Assembly: GCA_016219985.1 (NCBI GenBank)
Contig: JACRJO010000022.1
Span: 186,001-250,000 of the forward strand
DNA length: 64,000 nt
Direction of reading: 5' to 3'
Origin: Sphingobacteriales bacterium
GTDB lineage: Bacteria; Bacteroidota; Bacteroidia; Chitinophagales; Chitinophagaceae
Position numbers and translations under genes: made by a program. Positions 1 to 9,499 of this stretch are shown piece by piece; within the stretch, counting starts at the first letter, position 1; every line of letters starts with the position of its first letter. Under the pieces are notes generated by a model, which had not been told where the DNA came from, searched no databases, and worked only from the letters and a program-made list of their open reading frames with translations.

Positions 1-1436
1 TTCACCGGGTCGGTAAACTTATATTGAACCGGCCGTACAAAGGAAAAAGCTTGCCCGAAGATCTTTACCCGGATAAGGGCCTGGTATGCCGCACCGGCAC
101 CCCCCTGACCGATCTTTTGCTGATCGCTTACGGTAAAATAACCTTCTTCCATTTTTTCTGCCAGCCAGTAAGGCTGGGTAATGGGCTTCTCTGCCGGGAC
201 AAACACCGTTTTCTGGAAACCCGTATTCCGGTTTTTTTCCAGTGTCTTATTGAGAACGGAATCAAACGCATCCAGTTGCACGCTTTCAAGCCGGGCATCT
301 GTTCCCAGCCGGTTATTAAAACTGAAACTGACCCGCAGGGAATCGGTTTGCACCGCGAATTGCTCAGCAGTTGTTACATCGAGGAACAGGCCGCTGCACT
401 GGGCAACCAGCTGCTGTACCTCGGCCAGCTTTTGTGTTTTCCAGTAACCATCGGGTAATCGGTTCATTACCTGGTACAACTGTACCAGTCCCGGTACGGA
501 TCTTTCAGGGTGCAACAGGTCGAAGCGGCTGATCATACTGTCAAGCAAAACGCTGACAGTTTCCCCGCCGGGTACTCTTTTCCAGCCGGGGTCAATCCCT
601 TCGAGAAGATCCGTGACCGGCTGGTCCCCTTTGGTTGCTTTGAAGTATTCCCAGGATTCGCCGCGGGTGGCCGGTACACCAAAGCCCTGGCTTTTGTGCT
701 GGCTGCGGCTTTCGGCGGCGATCTCGCCATAACTTTTCCCGAGCAGGGGATTGTAACCGCCCACATCCACTTTATACTGGTCTTCCCTTGTCGTGTTGGT
801 GCCGCCAAAGTTGAACGTATTCCACAATACTCTTTTGACCTGCCATACGGAAACATATTTCAATTGTTCCGGGAAGCGTTGGGGATCGGCAGCAGCGGCA
901 AAAGCTTCATTCGCCAGGATGGCTGAAGCCGTATGATGCCCGTGTCCGCCTTCCCCGGTTGTCGGGAATCTTGTTACAATGATATCCGGCTGGAATTTCC
1001 GGATCACCCAAACCACATCAGCCAGTATTTTCTCTTTATCCCATTTGGTAAAAGTCTCTTCCGGATTTTTCGAATACCCAAAATCGTAAGCCCGGGTAAA
1101 GAATTGTTCGCCCCCGTCAGTACGGCGGGCTGCCAGTAATTCCTGGGTGCGGAGCAACCCCAGTTCAATGCCCTGCTCCTCCCCGATCAGGTTCTGACCA
1201 CCATCCCCTCTTGTCATGGAGAGATATCCTGTCCGGTAAAGCTTATCCTTCGATAAATAGGTAATCAGGCGGGTATTCTCATCATCAGGATGTGCAGCCA
1301 CATACAATACCGCGCCCAGTACTTTCAGTTTCAGCAGGGCCTGGTACATTTCCGCTGAGGTCCAGTTTTGAGGAGCCTGCGCCCCCACCGTTAATAACCG
1401 GCCGGCCGCCAGGAATAAGAAAAACAATTTTTTCAT
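1..1436 (-). CDS. PIG-L family deacetylase (LmbE-like), 3' end beyond window
   Basis: This is a minus-strand gene that starts at 1436 and runs off the left edge; about 478 residues are visible. The N-terminus is a typical signal peptide (MKKLFFLFLAAG, ending near GAQA), so the protein is predicted to be exported. Just after it comes the zinc-binding AAHPDDE motif that defines the PIG-L/LmbE family, and further in a GEGGHGHHTAS stretch supplies the second metal-binding histidines. The family removes N-acetyl groups from GlcNAc-type sugars; the substrate here is unknown. The visible part is already longer than a bare PIG-L domain (about 250 residues), as in the long Bacteroidota members with an extra C-terminal region. 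A near-consensus -7 box (TATATTCG, 1454-1461) lies 17 nt upstream of the start. Family is secure; function is inferred. Confidence 0.85.
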   Translation of the reverse strand, partial: MKKLFFLFLAAGRLLTVGAQAPQNWTSAEMYQALLKLKVLGAVLYVAAHPDDENTRLITYLSKDKLYRTGYLSMTRGDGGQNLIGEEQGIELGLLRTQELLAARRTDGGEQFFTRAYDFGYSKNPEETFTKWDKEKILADVVWVIRKFQPDIIVTRFPTTGEGGHGHHTASAILANEAFAAAADPQRFPEQLKYVSVWQVKRVLWNTFNFGGTNTTREDQYKVDVGGYNPLLGKSYGEIAAESRSQHKSQGFGVPATRGESWEYFKATKGDQPVTDLLEGIDPGWKRVPGGETVSVLLDSMISRFDLLHPERSVPGLVQLYQVMNRLPDGYWKTQKLAEVQQLVAQCSGLFLDVTTAEQFAVQTDSLRVSFSFNNRLGTDARLESVQLDAFDSVLNKTLEKNRNTGFQKTVFVPAEKPITQPYWLAEKMEEGYFTVSDQQKIGQGGAGAAYQALIRVKIFGQAFSFVRPVQYKFTDPV

Positions 1437-1563
1437 CCGGGAATATTATTCAGCGAATATATCGGAAAGTCAGCAAGCCGGGAAGCCGGATAGTCCGGAA
1501 GTTCAAAAGAAGGGATGAACGGAAGGGAGGGGCAGGCAAATCAGCCCTGCCCCAAATATTCTG

Positions 1564-1629
1564 TTAAAAAACCGGGAAGTTCCGATACAGGATAAGAATC
1601 AGTTAATTCACCTGTATCATTCTTCCCGG
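1564..1629 (-). terminator. Intrinsic terminator candidate of the SPFH gene
   Basis: A two-part inverted repeat: CCGGGAAG (1572-1579) pairs with CTTCCCGG (1622-1629), and GATACAGG (1584-1591) with CCTGTATC (1611-1618). Read on the minus strand the hairpin is followed by TTTTTTAAC. It lies downstream of the SPFH gene that ends at 1725. Confidence 0.6.
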
Positions 1630-1664
1630 AGATTAAAGCTTTAGTTGGCAGTTGTCAGTTATCA

Positions 1665-1707
1665 GCCTGCCTGTCCGGCCCGCTTCGCCGCGAGGCGAGT
1701 AGGCAGG
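1665..1707. repeat. GC-rich palindromic repeat (CCTGCC family)
   Basis: Outer arms CCTGCC (1666-1671) and GGCAGG (1702-1707) enclose a second palindrome with CGCCGCGAGGCG at its centre. The same core occurs at 9500-9530, and shorter relatives are at 4077-4103 and 4196-4217. It sits in the gap between the SPFH gene and the PIG-L gene, flanked by short GTTGTCAGT repeats. Confidence 0.75.
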
Positions 1708-1724
1708 TTGTCAGTGGGAGCGTA

Positions 1725-3644
1725 TCATTTCTTATCATCAGTTTCGTCTTTTATCTTTTTTCCCAGTTTCTCCAGCAACTGTAAACCCAGCAACCCGCTG
1801 ATGCCTCCATTGGCACTGTCTCCATTCCCGCCGATCAGCACATCCGGCATGATCTTTACTTTTTCCGCAGCAATGGATTCGATCACTTTCAGCTGGGTAA
1901 AATTATCGCCACCCATGGCTTCCACGGAAAGCTTGTACGATTCCGCATTGGATTTACCAATGGCCAGTATTTTCTCCGCCTCCGCATTACCGGTGAGGGA
2001 GATCTTTTCCGCTTCAGCTCTGGCCAGTAATTCGATCTTTTCAGAATCGGCTTTGGCCAGCAACCTGGTTTTTTCCGCTTCCCCGCTGGCCAGCAGTTTC
2101 AGCCGGTCGGCTTCCGCATTCGCCTGCAGCCGCACGCTGTTGGCATCACCCGTCGCTTTTTTTACAGAAGCATCGGCGATCCGTTCGGCGATCAGCACCC
2201 CCTGGTCCGCCTTTACGATCTCTTTCTGCATATCGGCAATTGCCGTTTCCTTTTCGAGGGTCTGCCTTGTTTCCTGGGCCTTTTTCTCTGTATCGTATGT
2301 AATTTTTTGCTCTTCCGCCAGTTTACGGTCGGTCAGTGTTTTCATCAGACTTTCCGGCGGCACAATATCGCCGATCAGGGTGTCCACCCCGTACACATTG
2401 TATTGTTCAAGCACTTTCCCAATATGGTCCTTGGCTGATTGCTGCCGTTCCTTACGGGTGCCTAAGAAAGCGATCACATCACTGTCCTGCGCACTGTTCC
2501 GGAAATAATTACCGATCGTGGGTTCCAGTACCTGGCTCACGAGGTTATTCATATTCCCGAACCGGGCAATGACCTTGGGAGCCTCTGTGGTCGGGATGTG
2601 GATGATCTGGGATACGTCCAGGTTGAACGGGAAACCGTCCTTACTGCGCACGGTGATGGTGGAAAGATTTTTATCCAGCTGGTGCGATTCACTCCGGGCG
2701 CTGGCCCAGTTCAGCACCAGGTTGGTGGTGGGCACCATTTCCACTTTCATGATATAGGGGTTGATGGGGTATTTCCCGGGGCCTAACGGTTCCGCCCATA
2801 CGCCTTTAGAGCCTTTGGAAACAATATTCCCGTGTTTGAATTCAACCCCGCTCAGGTCCACACCTTCCGCCCCTACATACGAAATGACCACGCCTACATG
2901 CCCGATGGGGATCTCTGTCATTTTTACCATCTCCAGTTTGGCAAACCAGGGGTTTAAGAAATAAGAACCTGCCAGGATCACCTGTTCCTGTAACCCTTTC
3001 AGCCCTTCGCTTTGCAGGAACATGTCCACGTCCTGGAATTTATTATGGCCTTCAATGATCTTACCGGCGATCTGTCCTTCTTCGAGGGGTTTACCCTCTG
3101 CCGTGGTCACGATACCCACGGCATTATCCGGGATCATGGTCATATCCGTCAGTTCGATTTCAAACAACAGGGTATTGATACGATAGGAACCCGGTGCAAT
3201 GATGGCGGTTTGCCGTCCTTTCCGTCCCCCGTTGTGCAGGAAGGCCTCCGCATCCTGGAAAGAATCGCAATCCACTTTACGGCCGAGGATACGTCCTGTT
3301 TCCAGTTCCGCACCATCCTTGGCCAGTACCAGCCCGATCTTCCCGGTTGGGATCACGATAAAAGGCTGGAAACTGATGGAGTATTGCCAGATCCATTTCC
3401 AGAAATAGACACCCGGCGCCAGGGTCTGGGCCTGGAAACCCGCTTCTCCTTTCGTGGCGATAATGCGGCCTTCCGGCAGTTCCTGCTGGCCAAAGAGCAC
3501 AAATTTTTTGGTTACCAGCCCGATCCGGTCTTCCGGGACGATCACGAGGCCGAAAAATACCCGTAATATAAATTTGTAAAAAAGCAAAATGAATAGCGGG
3601 ATGCCAATGAGCAGGCTCCACTTGATGATTTCCTGTTTTTCCAT
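1725..3644 (-). CDS. Flotillin-like SPFH/band 7 membrane protein
   Basis: 639 residues. A transmembrane helix at about 8-36 anchors the protein. It is followed by four tandem modules, each opening with a related motif (VPEDRIGLV at 36, IPTGKIGLV at 98, IPDNAVGIV at 171, IPIGHVGVV at 245); the last three are preceded or followed by GxY-x-x-N elements near 152, 226 and 290. Then comes a band-7 core (about 305-440) and a long Ala/Glu-rich coiled coil (about 440-580) with repeated AEAEK-type heptads, and a Gly-rich tail. SPFH proteins form large rings on membranes and organise microdomains; that role is inferred from the family. The tandem head modules are unusual for a flotillin. The gene stands alone between a terminator-like hairpin and a long noncoding gap. 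Confidence 0.8.
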   Translation of the reverse strand: MEKQEIIKWSLLIGIPLFILLFYKFILRVFFGLVIVPEDRIGLVTKKFVLFGQQELPEGRIIATKGEAGFQAQTLAPGVYFWKWIWQYSISFQPFIVIPTGKIGLVLAKDGAELETGRILGRKVDCDSFQDAEAFLHNGGRKGRQTAIIAPGSYRINTLLFEIELTDMTMIPDNAVGIVTTAEGKPLEEGQIAGKIIEGHNKFQDVDMFLQSEGLKGLQEQVILAGSYFLNPWFAKLEMVKMTEIPIGHVGVVISYVGAEGVDLSGVEFKHGNIVSKGSKGVWAEPLGPGKYPINPYIMKVEMVPTTNLVLNWASARSESHQLDKNLSTITVRSKDGFPFNLDVSQIIHIPTTEAPKVIARFGNMNNLVSQVLEPTIGNYFRNSAQDSDVIAFLGTRKERQQSAKDHIGKVLEQYNVYGVDTLIGDIVPPESLMKTLTDRKLAEEQKITYDTEKKAQETRQTLEKETAIADMQKEIVKADQGVLIAERIADASVKKATGDANSVRLQANAEADRLKLLASGEAEKTRLLAKADSEKIELLARAEAEKISLTGNAEAEKILAIGKSNAESYKLSVEAMGGDNFTQLKVIESIAAEKVKIMPDVLIGGNGDSANGGISGLLGLQLLEKLGKKIKDETDDKK

Positions 3645-4076
3645 GATGTTTACTGATTATGAGTGATTGAAATTATTTTTTTGTAATGCAGCATACCGGT
3701 GCAGGCACGAAAAGATGCCCACAAGTTTTCGACATGATAAAGATCAGCCGCTAAGACTGTTCTTGCCGAAACCTTAAGACCAATCCTGCAGTAAGAATTT
3801 AAATACCGGGGGGAGAAGTGTTGTAGATGGTAAACCCTATCTCAGACTCGATAGAAATAAAGACCCGATGGCCGGCCTCCGTGTTCATTTTTCAAACATT
3901 GAAGAAGTAAAATTACAATAAAGCTGATAATTCCAAAAATAATCCGGGGCGGCTTTGTGCAGGGGTGATTACCAGGTATATCTGTGAGGTGGGAACGAAA
4001 ACTGTGATAAACCGAATAGCTCCCGAAAGAATTTAAAAACAAACTGTTTCTTAGAAGGCCCCATTCACCATTAACC

Positions 4077-4103
4077 ACCTGCCTCGCCGGCAGGCAGGCA
4101 TAG
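4077..4103. repeat. CCTGCC-family palindrome
   Basis: Imperfect palindrome built around CCTCGCCGGCAGG with flanking CCTGC/GCAGGC arms. It belongs to the same family as 1665-1707, 4196-4217 and 9500-9530. Confidence 0.65.
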
Positions 4104-4195
4104 GCCAATTAGCCCACAGAGGATTTCACATAATTGAATGCTCTATCGACTATTGACTACAGACTACCGACTAATCTCCCCCCGACGAAGACTCA

Positions 4196-4217
4196 ACCTG
4201 CCTGCCGGCAGGCAGGT
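4196..4217. repeat. Perfect 22-nt palindrome, CCTGCC family
   Basis: The core CCTGCCTGCCGGCAGGCAGG (4197-4216) is its own reverse complement, extended by A/T on each side. When translated it reads LPAGRQ, a peptide string often seen in predicted proteins of Bacteroidota drafts. Lies 50 nt downstream of the M14 peptidase stop. Confidence 0.8.
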
Positions 4218-4266
4218 GCTCAATGCTCAATTCTCAATTTTCATTGAAGGCCCCATTCCCCATCCA

Positions 4267-6792
4267 TCAGTTCCCCGACAAAAAAACCGCGTTACAAAAC
4301 AGCAGCTTTCCATTTTCCCAGAAACTCCGGAAAAGTACATTATCACTCAGCAGGTTCACCGTACCATTGCCGATTGATTGCACCCCGAATACTAACCCGT
4401 CTTTCAGTTTGGGCTGCAGGACGGCGCCTACAAAACCGGCCACGGCATTTTCCTTCTTGATCACACCCACATTCCAGCCGCCTTCTTTCAGGAACTCATA
4501 AATATTATCATCCTGCTTAAGTGTATAATAATAATCCGGGTAGCCAAAAGCCAGCGGGTGTGATGGATCCAGGGTTATTTTCCAGATGGAACCGGGCGTA
4601 AAGCCGGATACGGATTCCCGTTCGCGGTACTGGTATTCCCGGAGGGCCTCATAGTTTTCCGGTTTATCTTTCTTATCAGCATCCTCCGTTTTTTTTGGCT
4701 TGCTGCCGATATCTGCCTTAGCCAGTTGCGCCACGGCCCCTTCCAGTGCCACGACCCGGCCTCCTTTATTGATCCAGGCTTTGAAGGCTTCCAGTTCGTC
4801 CTTATTACCCAGGAAGCGGTAATTACCATCCGGCATTACCAGCACATCGATCTCATTCCAGGCGGCCCGGCCCAGGTCGTTGCTGTTGATCAGCGTGACC
4901 GGGTAATCCAGTTCCTGGTCAAAGAAATGCCAGAGTTCGCCGGCCGCATTGGGATTCACACCCTCACCGGTTACCAGCGCTACCCGAGGCGCCTTTAACG
5001 GGTGTACCCGGTCGCTGCCAAAATCATAACCCTTGTCCACAAAACCACTGCTGACCGGGTATAGCCGGATCCCGTCAGCCGTGGCGGTTTCCCGCACTAC
5101 TTTCCACAAATCATTTTCAAATCTTTTATTCGATGTTTTGAGTACGATCACGGCTCCGCGGTCAAATTGAGTTCCATTCACTTCAAAGGGTTGTTCCGCA
5201 TAGCGGAGCAGGATCCCCTTCTGTAATAAATGACCAACCAGTTTGACTGTTTTTGTACCGGCCCATGGAATCACATACCCGTAACTGGTTTCATTGTTGA
5301 CCACTGTGTTCTTTTCTATATAGGCCCCGCCCGCAGGCAGTTTTTCCTTCGTGGCCCAGGCATTCAGGCCATAAGCATAGGGCAGCGCCCAGGCAGTAAT
5401 ATCATACGTTACGGAGTCTGATAATTTCGGTTTAGGTTCAAACAAGACTTTCACCAGGGCAGAGCGCGGTTGTAAGGCCGGGATCACGATATCATCAGGA
5501 CTGGCCGTAAACGATTCTTCTTTCCCGCTGAAATAATTAAACCCTTTTCCCGCCGCGCCATTTCCGGCTGAATACCGGATCCCGTTTTTATCCAGTAACC
5601 GGAGCAGTTTCCCGATCCGTTCCTGGCCCCGGGCTTCGTATTTTACCACATAGGTTTTGTATTCCCCGTAGCCGGTTGTAACCGCATCACTGAAAAATTT
5701 TCGAAATTCCTTGACCAGCCGGCCCGCGTTCAACGACGAAATTTCAATCGTGCTCAACGAGGTGGTGAAATGATGCTGCGCCCGGTCCGCCAGGGTCAGT
5801 GTATCCCCTGCATCGAGGATCACTCCCAGTCCGGCCCCGATCCCTCCCTGTTCATAAGTCATACCGATACTGCCGTTGTAGGTAGGATAGGTATCCCCAT
5901 ACGAAGGATACAGGAGATCAAATCTTTCTTTCGTAAAAAACAGCCAGCCATGCCGGTCAAAATATTTCGCATGGTTTTTCCCGATTGCCACCTGGAATTC
6001 CCGCTGCCAGCTCGTAATCACTTCATGATAGGGCTCCGCTGCCGGGGCGAAATAATAAGGTTCGTTGATTCCCTGTTCATGAAAATCCACATGCACCTGC
6101 GGCATCCACTGGTTGTACAGGTTCATCCGCTGCTGACTTTCCACCTGGGTCTGCCAGGCCCAGTCGCGGTTCAGGTCATAATTATAATGATTGGTTCGCC
6201 CGCCCGGCCAGGGTTCCCGGTGTTCCCGGGCCGCCCGCTGCGGGTTATACTGCCTGCCTACCACCGAGTTAAACCAGTTGATATAACGGTCACGCCCATC
6301 CGGGTTCAGGCAGGGATCGATAATTACTACTGTATTCTTCAGCCACTCCTTTGTAGCAGGTACGGCCGGGTTCACCAGCTCAAAGAGGGTGAGCATCGAA
6401 GCCTCCGAGGAAGAGGCTTCATTCCCGTGCACATTATAACTCAGCCATACAATGGCCGGTGCCTTTTCTTCCAGCGGCGCCATCTTATCTTTCGACAGGT
6501 TGGCCAGCCGCAGGTTGTTCAGCCGCAGCTGTTCGATCTGCTGCATATTTTCCGGGGAAGAGATGATGGCCAGCAACAGGGGCCTTCCTTCATTGGTCTC
6601 CCCGTAGGTCTGCAGCTTCACCATGGCCGGCACGCTGGCGGCCACCTGCTGAAAATAACTGACTATTTTAAAATGCGGAGTATAACGGGTACCGGTCTTG
6701 TAGCCCAGAAATTCCTCCGGCGACTTTACTTGTGCCGCGGAGGATAATACGATCAGCCAACTTAAAACAGGGAGGAGCAGCTTACGGAGCAT
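4267..6792 (-). CDS. Secreted M14 zinc carboxypeptidase family protein
   Basis: 841 residues from the ATG at 6792, chosen because it starts a good signal peptide (MLRKLLLPVLSWLIVLSSAAQ); an earlier Met would add 16 unrelated residues. The M14 fold is shown by the zinc ligands H122 and E125 in VHGNEAS, the NPDGRDRY motif (about 163-170), YDLNRDW (205-211, with the substrate-binding Arg), and the third zinc ligand in HVDFHEQG (about 234-241). A later TYEQGG probably carries the catalytic glutamate. The C-terminal half (about 400-840) includes a stretch resembling a class I amidotransferase-like domain, common in long Bacteroidota M14 peptidases. It probably trims peptides in the periplasm or outside the cell. 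It is transcribed divergently from the neighbouring gamma-glutamyltransferase gene, 176 nt apart. Confidence 0.88.
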   Translation of the reverse strand: MLRKLLLPVLSWLIVLSSAAQVKSPEEFLGYKTGTRYTPHFKIVSYFQQVAASVPAMVKLQTYGETNEGRPLLLAIISSPENMQQIEQLRLNNLRLANLSKDKMAPLEEKAPAIVWLSYNVHGNEASSSEASMLTLFELVNPAVPATKEWLKNTVVIIDPCLNPDGRDRYINWFNSVVGRQYNPQRAAREHREPWPGGRTNHYNYDLNRDWAWQTQVESQQRMNLYNQWMPQVHVDFHEQGINEPYYFAPAAEPYHEVITSWQREFQVAIGKNHAKYFDRHGWLFFTKERFDLLYPSYGDTYPTYNGSIGMTYEQGGIGAGLGVILDAGDTLTLADRAQHHFTTSLSTIEISSLNAGRLVKEFRKFFSDAVTTGYGEYKTYVVKYEARGQERIGKLLRLLDKNGIRYSAGNGAAGKGFNYFSGKEESFTASPDDIVIPALQPRSALVKVLFEPKPKLSDSVTYDITAWALPYAYGLNAWATKEKLPAGGAYIEKNTVVNNETSYGYVIPWAGTKTVKLVGHLLQKGILLRYAEQPFEVNGTQFDRGAVIVLKTSNKRFENDLWKVVRETATADGIRLYPVSSGFVDKGYDFGSDRVHPLKAPRVALVTGEGVNPNAAGELWHFFDQELDYPVTLINSNDLGRAAWNEIDVLVMPDGNYRFLGNKDELEAFKAWINKGGRVVALEGAVAQLAKADIGSKPKKTEDADKKDKPENYEALREYQYRERESVSGFTPGSIWKITLDPSHPLAFGYPDYYYTLKQDDNIYEFLKEGGWNVGVIKKENAVAGFVGAVLQPKLKDGLVFGVQSIGNGTVNLLSDNVLFRSFWENGKLLFCNAVFLSGN

Positions 6793-6968
6793 GGCGAATG
6801 ATTTAGTACAGCAAGTTAACGAAGCTATGGCCTGTATCAAAACGACTGTACTGCTTTTTTAGCAATAGGACCGGTCTTGCTGCCGCAGGGCAGTTTTTAC
6901 CGCGGGCGGATTTTGTTGCCCGGCAAATGCCCTGATTTCTGTAGTTTTATCCGCTTTAAACTCATCAC

Positions 6969-8693
6969 ATGCATAAAAGAATACCCGCATTTGTTGTTGT
7001 ACTGTTCCTGCTGGCCGCCTGTAAATCCACCCAAAAAAATGCGGCCACCCCTGCTTTTGATCCCTACCATTATACGATCACCAAGAAAGTAGAAGCGGTG
7101 AATGCTGCCGTGGTATCGGCACACCCGCTGGCGAGCAAGGCGGGGATCGCGGTGCTGAAAATGGGGGGAAATGCGGTGGACGCAGCGATCGCCACCCAAC
7201 TGGCCCTGGCTGTCGTGTACCCCAATGCGGGCAATATCGGCGGCGGCGGTTTTATGGTTGCCCGTTTAAGCAACGGGGAAACGATCGCACTGGACTACCG
7301 GGAAATGGCGCCTGCCGCAGCGCACCGGGATATGTACCTGGATGAGAAAGGTACAGCCAATACACAAAAAAGCCAGCTGGGGCACTTATCCTCCGGGGTA
7401 CCGGGTACGGTGGCGGGACTCTTTGCCGCTCACCGCTATGCAAAACTTCCATTTGAAAAACTGATACAACCCGCCATTGAGCTGGCAGAAAAAGGGTTTA
7501 TCATCACCGCTTCGGAAGCCAGGAGCCTGAACAATCTGCAGGCCGACCTGAAAAAGTATAACAGTGTGATGCCGGTCTTTGTAAGAGAAAATCCCTGGAA
7601 GGAAAACGATACACTGGTGCAAAAGGACCTCGCGAATACCTTACGGCGTATCCGGGAAAAAGGGGCCGCCGGTTTTTATGAAGGGGAAACGGCCCGGCTG
7701 ATCCTGGAAGAAATGAAAAGGGGCAATGGCCTTATCAGCGGGCAAGACCTTCAGCAGTACAAAGCCAAATCCCGGGCGCCACATGTGTTTGATTATAAAG
7801 GATACAAAATAGTGGGCATGCCCATGCCCAGCAGCGGGGGCCTCTTGCTGAACCAGATGATGAAGATGATTGAGAACCGTGATATTGCCGGTATGGGTTT
7901 TCATTCCCTGGGAGCCGTGCAACTGATGACCGAAGTGGAGCGGCGGGCCTATGCCGACCGGGCCGAATACATGGGCGATGCAGATTATTATGATGTACCG
8001 GTAAAAATGCTCAGCAATGAAAATTATCTCAGGAACCGGATGAAGAACTATGACCCGGCCATCGCCACCCCGAGCACCGTGATCAAACCCGGGGAACTGC
8101 TCCGTCCCGAGAGCGAGGAAACCACCCATCTCAGTGTCATCGATAAGGAAGGAAATGCTGTATCGGTCACCACCACCCTGAATAATTCTTATGGCAGCCG
8201 CACCGTAGTGGGGGGAGCCGGCTTTTTCCTGAATGATGAAATGGATGATTTCAGTATCAAACCCGGTGTGCCCAATATGTACGGCGCGGTGGGCGGGGAA
8301 GCCAATGCTATCAAAGCCGGCAAGAGGATGCTGAGCTCCATGACACCAACCCTGGTACTAAAAGATAATAAGCCCTATATCGTTGTAGGCACCCCCGGCG
8401 GGACCACGATCCCCACCCAGGTTTTTCAGACCCTCGTTAATATCCTTGAATTCAATATGAGTACGGAAGACGCGGTTTACAAACCCAAATTTCACCACCA
8501 GTGGCTGCCGGATGAAGTAATGACGGAGAAAGGATTCCCGCCGGCCGTAAAAGAAGCCATGCAGAAAATGGGATACAGCTTCAGCAAGGAAAGAAGCGGG
8601 ATCGGCAGAACCGAATGTATTAAAGTCTTGCCCGATGGTACATTCGAGGCCGTGGCAGATAACCGGGGGGATGATGCGGCAGAAGGATATTAG
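6969..8693 (+). CDS. ggt: Gamma-glutamyltransferase (lipoprotein precursor)
   Basis: 574 residues. The N-terminus is a lipoprotein signal ending in LLAAC (Cys18). The enzyme cleaves and transfers the gamma-glutamyl group of glutathione and related peptides, and matures by self-cleavage. The nucleophile is the first Thr of ETTHLSV (T385), matching the TTHYSV site of the E. coli enzyme. Downstream are TTTLNNSYGS and LNDEMDDFS, both family signatures, and a GTPGG motif near the C-terminus. Length agrees with bacterial GGTs (about 580). It is the first gene of a plus-strand pair with the DinB-like gene, but a 64-nt repeat-filled gap separates them, so co-transcription is uncertain. Confidence 0.93.
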   Translation: MHKRIPAFVVVLFLLAACKSTQKNAATPAFDPYHYTITKKVEAVNAAVVSAHPLASKAGIAVLKMGGNAVDAAIATQLALAVVYPNAGNIGGGGFMVARLSNGETIALDYREMAPAAAHRDMYLDEKGTANTQKSQLGHLSSGVPGTVAGLFAAHRYAKLPFEKLIQPAIELAEKGFIITASEARSLNNLQADLKKYNSVMPVFVRENPWKENDTLVQKDLANTLRRIREKGAAGFYEGETARLILEEMKRGNGLISGQDLQQYKAKSRAPHVFDYKGYKIVGMPMPSSGGLLLNQMMKMIENRDIAGMGFHSLGAVQLMTEVERRAYADRAEYMGDADYYDVPVKMLSNENYLRNRMKNYDPAIATPSTVIKPGELLRPESEETTHLSVIDKEGNAVSVTTTLNNSYGSRTVVGGAGFFLNDEMDDFSIKPGVPNMYGAVGGEANAIKAGKRMLSSMTPTLVLKDNKPYIVVGTPGGTTIPTQVFQTLVNILEFNMSTEDAVYKPKFHHQWLPDEVMTEKGFPPAVKEAMQKMGYSFSKERSGIGRTECIKVLPDGTFEAVADNRGDDAAEGY

Positions 8694-8701
8694 CCTGCAG
8701 A

Positions 8702-8756
8702 CGAGCCCCTCAACTCTCAACCCTCAACCTCTCAACCCCTCAACCCCTCAACCCCA
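8702..8756. repeat. Short tandem repeat tract (YCAACYY type)
   Basis: Seven- to eight-nucleotide units such as CTCAACC and CCTCAACC are repeated about six times and end 2 nt before the ATG at 8758. Similar tracts are at 11252-11288, 21213-21338 and 33911-33955. Confidence 0.75.
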
Positions 8757-8757
8757 A

Positions 8758-9303
8758 ATGAGCATCAGCAAAGACTATTTAAACACCGTTCTCCGCCGGC
8801 TAAACTATTACAAAGAGCTTGGCGACAAAACATTCACGCAGCTCAACGAATGGGACTTTCATTACCGGCCCAATGATGAGTCAAACAGTATCGCGATGAT
8901 CATTCAGCATATGGCAGGGAATATGCTGAGCCGCTGGACCAATTTTTTAACGGAAGACGGGGAGAAAGAAGGACGCAAACGGGACGAGGAATTTGAAGTC
9001 CGGCAGTACAGTAAACAACAGCTGATTGAACTCTGGGAAAAAGGCTGGGCCTGCTTCTTACATACTCTGGATTCGCTGAAGAAAAAAGACCTGAAGAAAA
9101 CCGTTTATATCCGGCAGGAACCGCTGACCGTCATTGATGCCATCAACCGGCAGCTGGCACACTACCCTTACCATATCGGGCAGATCATTTTCCTGGCCAA
9201 AATCATAAAGAATAAAAGCTGGCAGAACCTGTCAATACCCAGGGGCGGTTCGCAGGTGTATAATGATACGGCGGAAGTGAAGGATCCGGCGAAGAAGTAT
9301 TGA
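8758..9303 (+). CDS. DinB-like / DUF1572 family protein
   Basis: 181 residues from the ATG at 8758; reading upstream would only translate the CTCAACC repeat tract. The sequence is helical, with conserved histidines in IQHMAGN (about 42-48) and HYPYHIGQI (about 139-147), spaced like the metal-binding triad of the DinB four-helix-bundle superfamily. Members of this superfamily are often thiol-dependent transferases or of unknown function; nothing here identifies a substrate. It follows the gamma-glutamyltransferase gene on the same strand. No transmembrane segment or signal peptide is seen, so it is probably cytoplasmic. Confidence 0.75.
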   Translation: MSISKDYLNTVLRRLNYYKELGDKTFTQLNEWDFHYRPNDESNSIAMIIQHMAGNMLSRWTNFLTEDGEKEGRKRDEEFEVRQYSKQQLIELWEKGWACFLHTLDSLKKKDLKKTVYIRQEPLTVIDAINRQLAHYPYHIGQIIFLAKIIKNKSWQNLSIPRGGSQVYNDTAEVKDPAKKY

Positions 9304-9412
9304 GGGAGATTCGTATGTATGGTGTTTTATCACATAGAATTGTTCAGAACACGAAAGCAGAAAAGTCTTTTCTTTCTCACTCTTCTCAAAGCAGGAATAG
9401 TCAATGAGGTTA

Positions 9413-9476
9413 ACATAGAAGCCTCCGGCTTGCACATAGGCCTTCTAAGAGGCTGTCATTCCTATGTGCTTCCTAT
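9413..9476 (+). repeat. Dispersed 60-nt repeat, copy 1
   Basis: Starts ACATAGAA and ends GCTTCCTAT. It contains inverted arms GCACATAGG (9432-9440) and CCTATGTGC (9461-9469) around the string CCTTCTAAG. A homologous copy lies on the opposite strand at 49136-49196. Confidence 0.7.
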
Positions 9477-9499
9477 CTGCCCTATGTGCCTACCTGCTG

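Larger units (their letters stand above)
3645..4266. other. Noncoding gap with repeats
   Basis: 622 nt without a credible gene. It holds two CCTGCC-family palindromes (4077-4103, 4196-4217), a run of GACTA-type short repeats (about 4140-4172), a CTCAAT run (4218-4245), and the string CTTAGAAGGCC (about 4049) that recurs in the dispersed repeats at 9.4 and 49.1 kb. The upstream part (3645-3840) shows no clear promoter on either strand. Confidence 0.6.
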
